From contig NZ_JABJWC010000023.1 in NCBI RefSeq assembly GCF_013155395.1, forward strand, positions 1 through 49,527: 49,527 nucleotides of DNA, in the 5' to 3' direction. The notes under the pieces are model-generated. The model saw only the letters and a list, made by a program, of their open reading frames with translations. It was not told the origin of the DNA and did no database searches. Of this stretch, positions 11,020 to 21,450 are shown one piece after another. The stretch comes from Komagataeibacter melomenusus. Lineage in GTDB: Bacteria; Pseudomonadota; Alphaproteobacteria; Acetobacterales; Acetobacteraceae. A program made the translations under genes and the position numbers. The stretch's first letter is position 1. Every line of letters begins with the position of its first letter.

Positions 11020-11763
11020 TCACGATGCGCGGGCGGCGCGGACAAGCGGCACGAAGGACTCGGCCTTCAGGCTGGCATTGCCCACCAGCGCCCCGTCAAC
11101 GTGTTCGACAGGCAGGATATCGGTGACATTGCGTGCGTTAACGGACCCACCATAAAGGATTCGGATCGTTTTGCCAGCTTCACCGAACTGCCGCACCAGT
11201 TCGGCGCGGATAAAGGCGGACATATCGGCAATATCCTGCTGCGATGCGGCCTGCCCGGTGCCGATGGCCCAGATCGGCTCATATGCCACGATGCCGGTAA
11301 AGCCCTGTGGCAGCGAGCCCTCGAGCTGCCAGCCCACGGTAGCCTGCGAATCCCCCGCTGAGCGCTGGTCGTCATTCTCGCCCACGCACACGATGGGGGT
11401 CAGGCCGGCGGCCATGGCGGCAACCGCCTTCTCGCGCACCGTCTCGTCAAGCTCATGGTGCTCGGCGCGGCGCTCGGAATGGCCAAGGATGACATATTCC
11501 ACCCCGAGGTCGACCAGCATGGGGGCGGAAATATCACCCGTATGCGCGCCCGATGCATCCTTGTGGCAGTCCTGCGCGCCCAGCGCGATGCCTGCCGCCC
11601 TGAGCCCGGGCGCAAGGCGGGCAAGCTGCGTAAAGGGCGGGCAGACCACCACGTCGGCGCGGGTGGGCAGGGCGGCCAGTTCCGTGGCCAGCCCCGCTAC
11701 CAGCGCGTCGGCTTCGGCGCTCAGGCCGTTCATCTTCCAGTTGCCAACAATGATCTGTTTCAT
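11020..11763 (-). CDS. tpiA: Triosephosphate isomerase
   Basis: Interconverts dihydroxyacetone phosphate and glyceraldehyde 3-phosphate. 247 residues. Signatures: GNWKMNG near the N-terminus (active-site Lys), GHSERR (active-site His), YEPIWAIGTG (active-site Glu) and ILYGGSVN (phosphate loop). The start at 11763 follows a strong GGAGGGG site; upstream open sequence to 11871 is not part of the family. First gene of a tpiA-secG transcript. Confidence 0.97.
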   Translation of the reverse strand: MKQIIVGNWKMNGLSAEADALVAGLATELAALPTRADVVVCPPFTQLARLAPGLRAAGIALGAQDCHKDASGAHTGDISAPMLVDLGVEYVILGHSERRAEHHELDETVREKAVAAMAAGLTPIVCVGENDDQRSAGDSQATVGWQLEGSLPQGFTGIVAYEPIWAIGTGQAASQQDIADMSAFIRAELVRQFGEAGKTIRILYGGSVNARNVTDILPVEHVDGALVGNASLKAESFVPLVRAARAS

Positions 11764-12026
11764 GTTTCCCCTCCTGGCCATGGCCCGGTCGTGCGGCCTG
11801 CGGGCGGCACGGGGCATGGCGATGATGGCGCCAAGCCTACACCACGGCTGTCGCGGCGTTGCAACCCGCACGCACCGCGCAACCGGCCCGCATGCATGCT
11901 AGTGCTGGTCAAACCGCCCCCGTGACCGTATGGTGCCCGACCGGAAAACAGGGCCGCCCGCACGGCGTACGGGGTGCGCGGGTCTGATCCGTCCGCCTTT
12001 GTCTTGGTCCTGGTGCAGGGTTTTTC

Positions 12027-13961
12027 ATGCTGTCTTTTCTGTATCGCGTGTTTGTCGATTCATGGGTGGGGCGTATCGTCGCCGGGCTGTTCTTCCTGGC
12101 CTTCATCGGGTTTGGCGTGGGCGACGTGCTGCTCAATATCGGCACCGAGCGTGCCGACGTGGCCGCCCGCGTGGGCAACCGCCCCATCTTGGTGCAGACC
12201 TACCAGAACGCATTGCAGACCGAGATGCCGCAGGTGGCGCAGTCCATGCACCTTGCCGACCCCTCGCAAATTCCCGCCGCCACGCGCGAGCAGGTGGCCC
12301 AGCAGGTGCTCGGTCGCCTCATGCTGCAGGCCGAGATTGCCGAGGCGGCTGACCGCCATGGCCTGATCGTGCCCGATTCCGTGGTGCGTGACGAGATCTT
12401 CTCCATCCCCGCCTTCAAGGGGCGTGACGGGCAGTTCGACCGCGCCCTGTTCAATGACCGCCTGCGCCGCACCGGCATGACCGAGGGCCGCCTGATCGAG
12501 CTGGTGCAGCAGGAGCAGGCCTCCCGCGTACTGCTCCAGCCGATTCGTGATGGCGTGGCCGCCCCCGATGTGATGGTGCGCCGCGTGTTCGACTTCGAGG
12601 CCCAGACCCGCACCATCGACCTCGTGCGCGTGCCCTTTGCCGGGCAGGCCGTAACCGCCACCCCCACCGCGGCCCAGCTGGCCCGCTACCAGGCCAACCA
12701 CCCGTGGGAATTCACCGTGCCGGAATACCGTCATGCCCGCATCGTGGTGCTGTCGGCCGATACGATTGGCCAGCGGCTGGATGTGACCGATGCCGACCTG
12801 CACCAGGCCTATGAGGCGCAGGCCCAGACCTTCAACCAGCCCGAGCGGCGCAACGTGCAGATCGTGACCGTGCCGACCGAGGACCGCGCCAGGGCGCTCG
12901 CCGCACAGTGGACGGATGGCGGCGCCTGGGCGGGCGTGCAGAAAAACGCGGGCAAGGACGCGGCGGCGGTGGAACTGCCGGGCATCAAGATGAGCGACGT
13001 GCCCTCGGCCGATCTGGGCAAACAGATCTTCACTGCCCCCGCCGATGCAACGCAGGGCCCCATCAGGAGCGAAGGCGGCTGGGTGGTCTTTCGCGTCACC
13101 AGCATCGCTGCCGCCCATGTTACACCCTTTGATGAGGTGAAGCAGGCCCTGCACGACAGGCTGGCGCATGAACGCGCCCAGGCGCTGCTGCCTGACCGGG
13201 TGCAGAAGCTGCAGGATGCGATTGCAGGCGGCGGCCTTGATTCCATTCCAGCCGATCTTGGCGCCACCGCCGTTTCGGGTGATCTGGATGCGCAGGGCCA
13301 GACCCATGAGGGCACGCCCGCCCCCGTTCCCGGCAGCGATGCCGCGCGGCAGGCGATCATCGCGCGTGTGTTTTCGCAGGCCAAGGGCGCGAACCCCGAG
13401 CTGGTGCAGGGGCCTGATGGCGTGTGGTACGCCGTTGCGGTTGATGGCGTAACGGCGGGCCATGTGCAGACCCTGGCCGAGGCCGGGCCGAAGGTGGCCA
13501 CCGCGTGGCAGGAAGCCGCGCGCCGGCACATGGCGGACCAGCAGGCCACCGCCTATTACACGCAGGCGGCGGCCCAGGGCGGGCTTGGCCATGTCAGCCC
13601 CGCCATTGCCGGGCTTGAGCACAGCCAGCCGATCTCGCCCATGCAGCCCGCGCCCGAAATCCCGCGTGAGGTGGCGGCCCTGATCTTCCGCCTGTCGCAG
13701 CCGGGGCAGAGTGTCATGACGCAGGCGGGCGATGCATATGTCGTGGCCACGCTGACCGCCATCAATCACCCCGATCCCGCCACCCAGAAAAACCTGTATG
13801 ACCAGGTGCGTGCCGGGCTGGGCCAGTCGATGGGCGATGATATTGAAATGAGCTATGGCGCGGCGCTTGAGGGCATCGTCAAGCCCAAGCCCAATAACGG
13901 TGCCATTCAGGCGGTCATGGCGGAAGTGACCGGCCATCAGAATGCGGGAGCAGCACAGTGA
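12027..13961 (+). CDS. PpiD/SurA-type peptidyl-prolyl isomerase, membrane-anchored
   Basis: Periplasmic foldase of 644 residues anchored by one N-terminal membrane segment (about 15-37). It resembles PpiD: a SurA-type N-terminal chaperone region (about 38-170), a parvulin-like domain (about 250-370) and a C-terminal extension. Parvulin domains of PpiD proteins are often inactive and I cannot judge activity here. Its TGA stop overlaps the GTG start of trpE. It is the first gene rightward from the tpiA divergent region (263 bases, nothing else seen there). Confidence 0.85.
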   Translation: MLSFLYRVFVDSWVGRIVAGLFFLAFIGFGVGDVLLNIGTERADVAARVGNRPILVQTYQNALQTEMPQVAQSMHLADPSQIPAATREQVAQQVLGRLMLQAEIAEAADRHGLIVPDSVVRDEIFSIPAFKGRDGQFDRALFNDRLRRTGMTEGRLIELVQQEQASRVLLQPIRDGVAAPDVMVRRVFDFEAQTRTIDLVRVPFAGQAVTATPTAAQLARYQANHPWEFTVPEYRHARIVVLSADTIGQRLDVTDADLHQAYEAQAQTFNQPERRNVQIVTVPTEDRARALAAQWTDGGAWAGVQKNAGKDAAAVELPGIKMSDVPSADLGKQIFTAPADATQGPIRSEGGWVVFRVTSIAAAHVTPFDEVKQALHDRLAHERAQALLPDRVQKLQDAIAGGGLDSIPADLGATAVSGDLDAQGQTHEGTPAPVPGSDAARQAIIARVFSQAKGANPELVQGPDGVWYAVAVDGVTAGHVQTLAEAGPKVATAWQEAARRHMADQQATAYYTQAAAQGGLGHVSPAIAGLEHSQPISPMQPAPEIPREVAALIFRLSQPGQSVMTQAGDAYVVATLTAINHPDPATQKNLYDQVRAGLGQSMGDDIEMSYGAALEGIVKPKPNNGAIQAVMAEVTGHQNAGAAQ

Positions 13962-15535
13962 GCGCACAGGCAGCCGCCCTTGGTTCCTCCCTCCATCAGG
14001 CTGATGGCGTGGCCATGCGTGATGCGGCGCTGGCCCGGCTGGGGGCGGGGCAGGCCAGTGTGGCGTGGCGCGTCGAGCCTGCCGACCTGCTCACGCCGGT
14101 CGCGGCCTTCCTGCGGCTGTCAAAACTGGCGCGCAGCCATGGCGGCGGCAATGGCGGGCATAACGCCTTCCTGCTCGAAAGTGTTGAAGGTGGCACCTCG
14201 CGCGGGCGCTATTCGGTCATCGGCCTGCTGCCCGACCTGATCTGGCGCTGCCATGATGGCCGGGCCAGCGTGTGCCACGACCCGGCAGCGCCCACCCACG
14301 TCTTCACGCCCGAGGCCGAGGCCCCGCTGGTCTCGCTGCGGCGCATCCTGCACGCAAGCCGCATCGACCTGCCCGAGGGCCTGCCGCCCATGACCGGCGG
14401 GGTGTTTGGCTATCTCGGCTATGACATGGTGCGCCAGGTCGAACACCTGCCCGACATGCCCGCCGATGACCTGAACCTGCCCGAGGGCATCCTGATCCGT
14501 CCCGGCCTGTTCGCCATATTCGATACCGTGCGTGACGAACTGCTGCTGGCAAGCCCGCTGCGCCCCCGGCCCGGTGTCACGCCCGAGGCGATATGGCAAG
14601 AAGGGCAGGCCCGCCTGCAGCAGGCCCGCGCGGCCCTGTCCACCCCGGTGGAACTGCCTGATGCGCCCACCGGCGCGATCGAGGCGCCGGTGCCGCAATC
14701 CACGCTGTCGCGTGAGGCGTTCTGCGATATCGTGCGCAGGCTGCAGGACTACATCGCGGCGGGGGACGCGTTCCAGATCGTGCCGAGCCAGCGCTTCAGT
14801 GCGCCCTTCACCCTGCCGCCCTTTGCACTGTACCGCGCGCTGCGGCGCATCAACCCCGCACCTTTCCTGTTCTATCTCGACCTGGACGGGTTCAGCCTTG
14901 TCGGCTCATCGCCCGAGATCCTGGTGCGCCTGCGCGAGGGCATGATGACCGTGCGCCCGCTCGCCGGTACCCGCCCGCGCGGCCGCACCACGGCAGAGGA
15001 TCTGGCGCTGGAGGCGGAACTGCTGGCCGACCCCAAGGAACGCGCCGAGCACCTGATGCTGATCGACCTTGGCCGCAACGATGTGGGCCGGGTGTGCGAA
15101 CTCGGTTCGGTCAGGGTGACCGAGAAGTTCGTGATCGAACGCTTCAGCCATGTCATGCATATCTCGTCCAACGTGGAGGGCACGCTGCGACCGGGGCTGG
15201 AGGCTCTTGATGCGCTGATGGCGGGTTTCCCCGCCGGCACGCTGACGGGTGCGCCCAAGATCCGCGCCATGGAAATCATTGATGAGGTGGAGCCGACGCG
15301 CCGGGCAACCTATGCCGGGTGCATCGGCTATTTCGGCCCCGATGGCGACATGGATACCTGCATCGGCCTGCGCATGGCGGTGGTCAAGGAGGGACGGATG
15401 TACGTGCAGGCGGGCTGCGGCGTGGTGGCCGACAGCGTGCCCGAGGCGGAATATGAGGAAACGCGCCAGAAAGCCCGCGCCCTGTTCCGCGCGGCGGAGG
15501 AGGCGGTGCGTTTTGCCACGGATGATGGCGCATAA
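13958..15535 (+). CDS. trpE: Anthranilate synthase component I
   Basis: Makes anthranilate from chorismate with ammonia supplied by TrpG. 525 residues. The N-terminal part has the tryptophan feedback-site segment FLLES...GRYS; the C-terminal chorismate-binding domain has [41 protein letters not shown] and GCGVVADS. Start is a GTG overlapping the foldase stop (GTGA). I see no leader-peptide attenuator because the upstream sequence is coding. A 101-base gap separates it from trpG. Confidence 0.97.
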   Translation: MSAQAAALGSSLHQADGVAMRDAALARLGAGQASVAWRVEPADLLTPVAAFLRLSKLARSHGGGNGGHNAFLLESVEGGTSRGRYSVIGLLPDLIWRCHDGRASVCHDPAAPTHVFTPEAEAPLVSLRRILHASRIDLPEGLPPMTGGVFGYLGYDMVRQVEHLPDMPADDLNLPEGILIRPGLFAIFDTVRDELLLASPLRPRPGVTPEAIWQEGQARLQQARAALSTPVELPDAPTGAIEAPVPQSTLSREAFCDIVRRLQDYIAAGDAFQIVPSQRFSAPFTLPPFALYRALRRINPAPFLFYLDLDGFSLVGSSPEILVRLREGMMTVRPLAGTRPRGRTTAEDLALEAELLADPKERAEHLMLIDLGRNDVGRVCELGSVRVTEKFVIERFSHVMHISSNVEGTLRPGLEALDALMAGFPAGTLTGAPKIRAMEIIDEVEPTRRATYAGCIGYFGPDGDMDTCIGLRMAVVKEGRMYVQAGCGVVADSVPEAEYEETRQKARALFRAAEEAVRFATDDGA

Positions 15536-15636
15536 GGCGATTTGATAGCAGGGGCGTACATGATAGGATGCGCCCAGACATGCCGGGGCAGGCCGCAGGG
15601 TTTGACCCGGCCCAGCGGAAAAGCCATGATACGCCC

Positions 15637-16233
15637 ATGATCCTCCTGATCGACAATTATGACAGTTTCACGTTCAATCTTGTCCATTACCTCGGTGACC
15701 TGGGCGAGATGTGTGATGTGTACCGTAACGATGCCATCAGCGTGGAAGCGGCGCTTGCGCTCGGGCCCGAGGCCATTGTCATCTCGCCCGGCCCCTGTTC
15801 GCCCAATGAGGCCGGGATCTGCTGCGACCTGATCGCCGCCGCTGCGGGCAAGGTGCCGGTCTTTGGCGTCTGCCTTGGCCACCAGGCCATAGGCCAGGTG
15901 TTTGGCGGCAAGGTGGTGCGCGCGCCCACGCCCATGCATGGCAAGGTCTCGCCGGTCTATCATGATGGCACCGATATTTTCACCGGCCTGCCGGACCCCT
16001 TCAACGCCACCCGCTACCACAGCCTGACGGTCGACCCCGACAGCCTGCCCGATACGCTGGTGCCCACCGCCCATACATCCGATGGCGTGATCATGGGGCT
16101 GCGCCATGCCAGCCTGCCGATCTTTGGTGTGCAGTTCCACCCCGAGAGCATCGCCTCGGAATATGGCCACGAGATCATGGCCAATTTCCTGTCCATCGCG
16201 CGGGGCAGGAACACACCGCGCAAGGCCGCCTGA
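15637..16233 (+). CDS. trpG: Anthranilate synthase component II (glutamine amidotransferase)
   Basis: Supplies ammonia from glutamine to TrpE. 198 residues, class I amidotransferase: [16 protein letters not shown] at the N-terminus, oxyanion PGP, nucleophile in GVCLGHQ, and the HPES His-Glu pair near the C-terminus. The start at 15637 gives the standard [11 protein letters not shown]; the frame is open upstream to 15568 without family similarity. Six bases separate it from trpD. Confidence 0.96.
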   Translation: MILLIDNYDSFTFNLVHYLGDLGEMCDVYRNDAISVEAALALGPEAIVISPGPCSPNEAGICCDLIAAAAGKVPVFGVCLGHQAIGQVFGGKVVRAPTPMHGKVSPVYHDGTDIFTGLPDPFNATRYHSLTVDPDSLPDTLVPTAHTSDGVIMGLRHASLPIFGVQFHPESIASEYGHEIMANFLSIARGRNTPRKAA

Positions 16234-16239
16234 ACCGGC

Positions 16240-17574
16240 ATGGACAGCACAATGGACAACGCCCCCGACCCGCAGGCCGCGTTCAGGGATATTCTGGGCC
16301 GCGTGGTCGGGCAGGGGGCGGTGCCCCCTGAACTGGCGCAGGCGGGGCTGGCGCAGGTGCGTGCAGGGCAGGTGGCGGAAATTCCGGCGGTTGCCTTCCT
16401 CACCGGCCTGCGCCTGCGTGGCTTGCTGCATGCCGACCCGGTGGAACTTGAAGGTGTGCTGACCGGGCGCGCGGCTGATCCTTCTGCCGCTTCGGCCACG
16501 TTCCGCGCGATCGTGGATGCGGTGCTTGATGGCCGGGACCTGTCCCCCGAGATGGCGGATGAAGCCTTCGGGCTGGTCATGGATGGCGCGGTGGGCGAGG
16601 GAATGCTGGCTGCGTTCCTGACCGCGCTGCACATGCGCGGCGAGAGCGTGGTCGAGCTTGAAGCCGCCGTAAAGGCCATGCGCGCGCGCATGCTGGCCGT
16701 GCCCGGCCTGCCTGATGGCGCTTTGGATGTGTGTGGCACCGGCGGCGACGGGCTGGGCACGCTCAATGTCTCGACCGCCGTGGCCTTTGTGCTGGCAGCC
16801 CTTGACGTACCTGTGGTCAAGCATGGCAACCGCGCCCTGTCATCACGTTCAGGGGCGACGGACGTGCTGCTGGAACTCGGCGTGCCGATGCCCGTTGAGG
16901 CTGGGCCGATCGGGCAGATGGTGGCAGCACATGGCGTGGCGTTCCTGGCCGCGACCAGCCACCATCCCGCCATGCGGCATGTGGGGGCCGTGCGCCGTGC
17001 GCTGGGGTTCCGCACCATTTTCAACCTTGTCGGTCCGCTTTCAAACCCCGCCAGGGTCAGGCGCCAGCTCCTGGGGGTGTTTGCGCCGCAATGGCTAGAT
17101 GTCATGGTGCGCACCCTGCAGGCACTCGGCTCCGAGCGGGTCTGGGCGGTGAGCGGGGATTGCGGGCAGGGGCGCTTTATTGATGAACTGACCCTCGCTG
17201 GCTCCACCCAGGCCTGCGTGCTGGAAAATGGCCAGGTCCATACCCTGACCATCGAGCCCGAAAGGACCGGCCTGCAACCCGCTCCCATCGCGGCCATTGC
17301 CGGTGGCGCGCCTGCCCATAACGCCGCCGCCCTGCGCGCGCTGGCAGCAGGCGGGCGCGGTGCCTACCGCGATACCGTGCTGCTCAATGCAGGCGTGGCA
17401 TTGCATGTGGCGGGGCGAGGGGACAATATCATGCACGGTGGCGTGATTGACTATGCCGCCCTGCAGGAGAACATCCGCCTGGCTGCGGATGTGCTCGATA
17501 ATGGTGCGGTTGCGGCCGTGCTGGAGGCTGTCCGGCTATTCCGGGCAGACGGGCCAAACAGAGTAACAGGGTAA
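16240..17574 (+). CDS. trpD: Anthranilate phosphoribosyltransferase with duplicated N-terminal helical domain
   Basis: Transfers phosphoribose from PRPP to anthranilate. At 444 residues it is about 100 longer than a usual TrpD. The normal protein appears to begin near residue 87 (FRAIVDAVLDGRDLSPEMA), with the catalytic glycine motif CGTGGDG at 165-171 and KHGNRALSSRSG after it. Residues 15-75 look like a second copy of the helical N-terminal domain: FRDILGRVVGQ...PPELA...AGQVAE...AFLTGLRLRG parallels FRAIVDAVLDG...SPEMA...DGAVGE...AFLTALHMRG. An internal start near 16498 could give a standard-length protein, but coding-like composition begins at 16240, immediately after trpG. Confidence 0.95.
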   Translation: MDSTMDNAPDPQAAFRDILGRVVGQGAVPPELAQAGLAQVRAGQVAEIPAVAFLTGLRLRGLLHADPVELEGVLTGRAADPSAASATFRAIVDAVLDGRDLSPEMADEAFGLVMDGAVGEGMLAAFLTALHMRGESVVELEAAVKAMRARMLAVPGLPDGALDVCGTGGDGLGTLNVSTAVAFVLAALDVPVVKHGNRALSSRSGATDVLLELGVPMPVEAGPIGQMVAAHGVAFLAATSHHPAMRHVGAVRRALGFRTIFNLVGPLSNPARVRRQLLGVFAPQWLDVMVRTLQALGSERVWAVSGDCGQGRFIDELTLAGSTQACVLENGQVHTLTIEPERTGLQPAPIAAIAGGAPAHNAAALRALAAGGRGAYRDTVLLNAGVALHVAGRGDNIMHGGVIDYAALQENIRLAADVLDNGAVAAVLEAVRLFRADGPNRVTG

Positions 17575-17577
17575 AAC

Positions 17578-18492
17578 ATGAACGACACGCCAATGACCCC
17601 CCCCCAGACAGGCAGTGTCCAGCCCGTGGATGTGGACAGCATCCCCGATGTTCTGGAACGTATCTGTGCACGGACCCGGGTGGACGTGGCGCAGCGTGCC
17701 AAGGTCATGCCGCTGAAGGAAATCACCGCCCGCGCGCGTGAGGTGAACACGCCCCCGCGCGGCTTTGGCCAGGCGCTGAAGCAGAAGACCGCCGACCACC
17801 AGATCGGCCTGATCGCGGAAATCAAGAAGGCCTCGCCTTCCGCCGGTATCCTGCGCCCCGACTACGAGCCCACCGTCATTGCCGAAGCCTATGAGGCGGC
17901 GGGGGCTGCGTGCATTTCCGTTTTGACCGAGGGCTCATGCTTCCATGGCAGCGCCGAGGACCTGACCCGCGTGCGTGAGGCGTGCAAGCTGCCCATCCTG
18001 CGCAAGGACTTCATCATCGACCCGTGGCAGGTGCATGAAAGCCGCCTGATGGGGGCGGACTGCATCCTGCTCATCATGGCCATCCTGACCGATGCCGAAG
18101 CCGCCGAACTGCTCGACATCGCCCGTGGCCTCGACATGGACGTGCTGGTCGAAGTGCATGATGAGGGCGAACTCAACCGCGCGCTGGCCCTCGATACCTC
18201 GCTGATCGGGATCAACAACCGCAACCTCAAGACCCTCCAGACCGATATCGAGACCACCTGCCGCCTGGCCCCGCTGGTGCCACCCGACCGGATCATCGTC
18301 TCCGAAAGCGGCATCCGCACGCATGCGGATGTGATGAAGCTCAACGCCGTGGGCGCATCGGGCTTTCTGGTGGGCGAGAGCCTGCTGCGCCATGAGGACG
18401 TGGGCGCTGCCGTGCATGCCCTGCTCGGCACCACCGCCCCGGCCAGTCCCGATGCGGGCAAGGCCGCACCACCCGCCGAGAGCACGCCATGA
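17578..18492 (+). CDS. trpC: Indole-3-glycerol-phosphate synthase
   Basis: Ring-closing step of tryptophan synthesis. 304 residues, slightly long because of an N-terminal extension (about 1-25) and a Pro/Ala-rich C-terminal tail. TIM-barrel signatures: [56 protein letters not shown] and SESGI. Three bases follow trpD, and its stop overlaps the moaC ATG. trpA, trpB and trpF are not in the window. Confidence 0.96.
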   Translation: MNDTPMTPPQTGSVQPVDVDSIPDVLERICARTRVDVAQRAKVMPLKEITARAREVNTPPRGFGQALKQKTADHQIGLIAEIKKASPSAGILRPDYEPTVIAEAYEAAGAACISVLTEGSCFHGSAEDLTRVREACKLPILRKDFIIDPWQVHESRLMGADCILLIMAILTDAEAAELLDIARGLDMDVLVEVHDEGELNRALALDTSLIGINNRNLKTLQTDIETTCRLAPLVPPDRIIVSESGIRTHADVMKLNAVGASGFLVGESLLRHEDVGAAVHALLGTTAPASPDAGKAAPPAESTP

Positions 18493-18980
18493 CCACACCC
18501 CGCCTGTCACACCTCGATGCGGCGGGGCACGCGGTCATGGTCGATGTCTCGGCCAAGCCTGACACGCGGCGCGAGGCCGTGGCGCATGGCCATATAAAAA
18601 TGCGTGCCCAAACGCTGGGCCTGATCCTTGCAGGCGCCATGCCCAAGGGCGACGTGCTGGCCACGGCGCGCATTGCGGGCATCATGGCGGCCAAGAAAAC
18701 GGCGGATCTGATCCCGCTGTGCCACCCGCTGGCCATTTCCTCCGTCAAGGTGGCGCTTGCGCCGGACGCGGCGGGCGAGGGGATCGACATTACCGCGCGC
18801 GTGCGCACCACGGGGCCGACCGGAGTGGAGATGGAGGCGCTGACGGCAGCCTCCGTCGCGGCACTGACGCTGTATGACATGTGCAAGGCCGTGGAGCGCG
18901 ACATGGAGATCGGTCAGATTCATGTGATCCATAAATCCGGCGGCGCGTCTGGCACTTATGACCGTGCATCAGGTTCCTGA
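18489..18980 (+). CDS. moaC: Cyclic pyranopterin monophosphate synthase MoaC
   Basis: Second step of molybdenum cofactor synthesis, acting after MoaA. 163 residues. Signatures: [13 protein letters not shown] in the middle and [20 protein letters not shown] near the C-terminus. ATGA overlap with trpC; trpC-moaC linkage is common in alphaproteobacteria. A 7-bp inverted repeat (CCCGTGC 19021-19027, GCACGGG 19036-19042) follows but has no T-run. Confidence 0.96.
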   Translation: MTTPRLSHLDAAGHAVMVDVSAKPDTRREAVAHGHIKMRAQTLGLILAGAMPKGDVLATARIAGIMAAKKTADLIPLCHPLAISSVKVALAPDAAGEGIDITARVRTTGPTGVEMEALTAASVAALTLYDMCKAVERDMEIGQIHVIHKSGGASGTYDRASGS

Positions 18981-19064
18981 TGCCACCGGCAGAACACTGT
19001 AATCGCAACGGCTGCCCTACCCCGTGCGGATGGCGGCACGGGCACCATCAACCAAGGACGTTCG

Positions 19065-20075
19065 ATGAGTAACGAGACCGATCCCGGCCTGGGGGGCGGC
19101 CATAACAGCCGCGCCATGACCGAAGCCGACCTGAAGCATGCCTATTACCAGATGGTGCTGATCCGGCGCTTCGAGGAGCGTTCGGGCCAGCTTTACGGCA
19201 TGGGGCTGATTGGCGGGTTCTGCCACCTGTATATCGGGCAGGAAGCCGTCGTGGTCGGGATCCAGATGGAACTCAAGCAGGGTGACAAGATCATCACCTC
19301 CTACCGCGACCACGGCCAGATGCTGGCCGCCGGCATGGACCCGCGCGGGGTGATGGCCGAACTGACCGGACGTGAGGGAGGCTACTCCCACGGCAAGGGC
19401 GGGTCGATGCACATGTTCTCGAGCGAGAAGCACTTCTATGGCGGCCACGGCATCGTGGGCGCGCAGGTCTCGCTGGGCATCGGGCTGGCATTCGCCAACA
19501 AGTATCGCGGCACGGACGAGGTCTCGGTCACGTATTATGGCGAGGGGGCGTCCAACCAGGGCCAGGTTTACGAGAGCTTCAACCTCGCCGCCCTGCACAA
19601 GCTGCCCTGCCTGTTCGTGCTCGAGAACAACCGCTACGGCATGGGCACCAGCGTGGAGCGGGCCTCGGCCTCCAAGGCGCTGTGGCGCAATGGCGAGCCG
19701 TGGGGCATTCCGGGCATGTATGTCGATGGCATGGACGTGCAGGCCGTGCGCGCGGCAGCGGCCGAGGCCGTGGCCCATTGCCGCGCGGGCAAGGGGCCGG
19801 TGCTGCTCGAGGTCGATACCTACCGCTACCGTGGCCACTCCATGTCTGACCCGGCAAAATACCGCCAGCGCGCGGAAGTGGATGAAATCCGCAAGAACCA
19901 CGACCCCATCGACCGCGTGCGCCGCGAACTGCTGGCCATGGGCGTGGAAGAAAACGAACTGAAAGCCATGGACGAACAGGTCAAGGCCGTCGTGACCGAT
20001 GCTGCGGAGTTTGCCCAGACCAGTCCCGAGCCCGACCCCTCGGAACTGTGGACGGACATACTGGTGGAAAGCTGA
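19065..20075 (+). CDS. pdhA: Pyruvate dehydrogenase E1 subunit alpha
   Basis: Thiamine-diphosphate decarboxylase half of the pyruvate dehydrogenase complex. 336 residues. Segments: [35 protein letters not shown] and [10 protein letters not shown]. The ThDP-magnesium motif, normally GDG, reads GEG here (Glu160, in [10 protein letters not shown]). This is a conservative change, but it is a metal ligand and worth noting. It is followed eight bases later by the E1 beta gene in a complete pdhABC-lpd run. Confidence 0.96.
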   Translation: MSNETDPGLGGGHNSRAMTEADLKHAYYQMVLIRRFEERSGQLYGMGLIGGFCHLYIGQEAVVVGIQMELKQGDKIITSYRDHGQMLAAGMDPRGVMAELTGREGGYSHGKGGSMHMFSSEKHFYGGHGIVGAQVSLGIGLAFANKYRGTDEVSVTYYGEGASNQGQVYESFNLAALHKLPCLFVLENNRYGMGTSVERASASKALWRNGEPWGIPGMYVDGMDVQAVRAAAAEAVAHCRAGKGPVLLEVDTYRYRGHSMSDPAKYRQRAEVDEIRKNHDPIDRVRRELLAMGVEENELKAMDEQVKAVVTDAAEFAQTSPEPDPSELWTDILVES

Positions 20076-20082
20076 TCTAGAG

Positions 20083-21438
20083 ATGGCAACAGAGATACTC
20101 ATGCCCGCCCTTTCTCCGACCATGAAGGAGGGGAAGGTGGCCCGCTGGCTGCGCAAGCCCGGTGACGCGATTGCCGCAGGCGACGTGATTGCCGAAATCG
20201 AGACCGACAAGGCCACGATGGAAGTCGAGGCCGTGGATGAAGGCACCCTTGGCCAGATCCTGGTGCCCGAAGGCACCGAGAATGTCGCGGTCAACACGCC
20301 CATCGCCGTGTTGCTGGCCGAAGGCGAAGATGCATCCGCCATGCCGGCTGCGGCCCCGACCGCGGCTGCAAGGCCCGCGGTGGCCCAGCCCTCCTGCGCG
20401 CCGTCCGTGGCCCCGCCCGTTGCGGCCCCCGTTGCCCCGCAGCCCGAAAAGGACTGGGGCGAGACCACCGAGATCACCGTGCGCGAGGCGCTGCGTGATG
20501 CCATGGCCGCCGAACTCGCGCGTGATGAGGACGTGTTCCTGATCGGCGAGGAAGTGGCCCAGTACCAGGGGGCCTACAAGGTCTCGCAGGGGCTGCTCGA
20601 CCAGTTTGGCGAGAAGCGGGTGATCGACACCCCCATTACCGAGCAGGGCTTTACCGGCATGGCCATTGGCGCGGCCCTGACCGGGCTCAAGCCGATTGTC
20701 GAGTTCATGACCATGAACTTCGCCATGCAGGCCATTGACCAGATCATCAACTCGGCGGCCAAGACGCGCTACATGTCGGGCGGGCAGATGTCGTGCCCCA
20801 TCGTGTTCCGTGGCCCCAACGGGGCGGCGGCCCGCGTGGGGGCGCAGCATTCGCAGTGCTATGCCAGTTGGTACGGCCATGTGCCGGGGCTGAAGGTGGT
20901 CGCCCCCTGGTCGGCAGCCGATGCCAAGGGCCTGCTGCGCGCGGCCATCCGCGACCCCAACCCGGTCGTGTTCCTTGAAAACGAGATCCTGTACGGCCAG
21001 CGCTTTCCCTGCCCGGTGGATGAGGACTTCATCCTGCCCATCGGCAAGGCCAAGGTGGAGCGTGAGGGGCGTGACGTAACCATCGTCACCTTCTCGATCA
21101 TGGTGGGCGTGGCCCTTGAGGCTGCGGCCAGACTGGCCGAGCAGGGCATCGAGGCGGAGGTGATCAACCTGCGCACCATCCGCCCGCTCGATACCCAGAC
21201 CGTGGTGGACAGCGTGAAGAAGACCAGCCGCCTTGTTACGGTGGAAGAAGGCTGGCCGTTCGCGGGCATCGGCGCGGAAGTGGCCATGCAGGTGATCGAG
21301 CATGCGTTCGACTACCTTGATGCGCCGCCGGTGCGCGTGGCGGGGGCTGACGTGCCCATGCCGTTCGCCGCCAACCTTGAAAAGCTGGCCCTGCCCAATG
21401 CGGACTGGATCATCAATGCCGTCCGGCAGGTTGTGTGA
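20083..21438 (+). CDS. pdhB: Pyruvate dehydrogenase E1 subunit beta with N-terminal lipoyl domain
   Basis: 451 residues. An N-terminal lipoyl domain (1-80, lipoyl Lys43 in ETDKATM) is joined by an Ala/Pro linker (about 85-125) to the E1 beta domain (about 130-451: [45 protein letters not shown]). Fusing a lipoyl domain to E1 beta is known in several alphaproteobacteria. Start at 20083 (MATEILMP); upstream open frame overlaps pdhA. The lipoyl-coding DNA is almost identical to that in pdhC. Confidence 0.96.
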   Translation: MATEILMPALSPTMKEGKVARWLRKPGDAIAAGDVIAEIETDKATMEVEAVDEGTLGQILVPEGTENVAVNTPIAVLLAEGEDASAMPAAAPTAAARPAVAQPSCAPSVAPPVAAPVAPQPEKDWGETTEITVREALRDAMAAELARDEDVFLIGEEVAQYQGAYKVSQGLLDQFGEKRVIDTPITEQGFTGMAIGAALTGLKPIVEFMTMNFAMQAIDQIINSAAKTRYMSGGQMSCPIVFRGPNGAAARVGAQHSQCYASWYGHVPGLKVVAPWSAADAKGLLRAAIRDPNPVVFLENEILYGQRFPCPVDEDFILPIGKAKVEREGRDVTIVTFSIMVGVALEAAARLAEQGIEAEVINLRTIRPLDTQTVVDSVKKTSRLVTVEEGWPFAGIGAEVAMQVIEHAFDYLDAPPVRVAGADVPMPFAANLEKLALPNADWIINAVRQVV

Positions 21439-21450
21439 GGGGAACGCACG

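Noticed and set aside
19021-19042. Terminator between moaC and pdhA
   Set aside because: The 7-bp stem has no T-run and ends close to the pdhA ribosome-binding region, so it is too weak to call.
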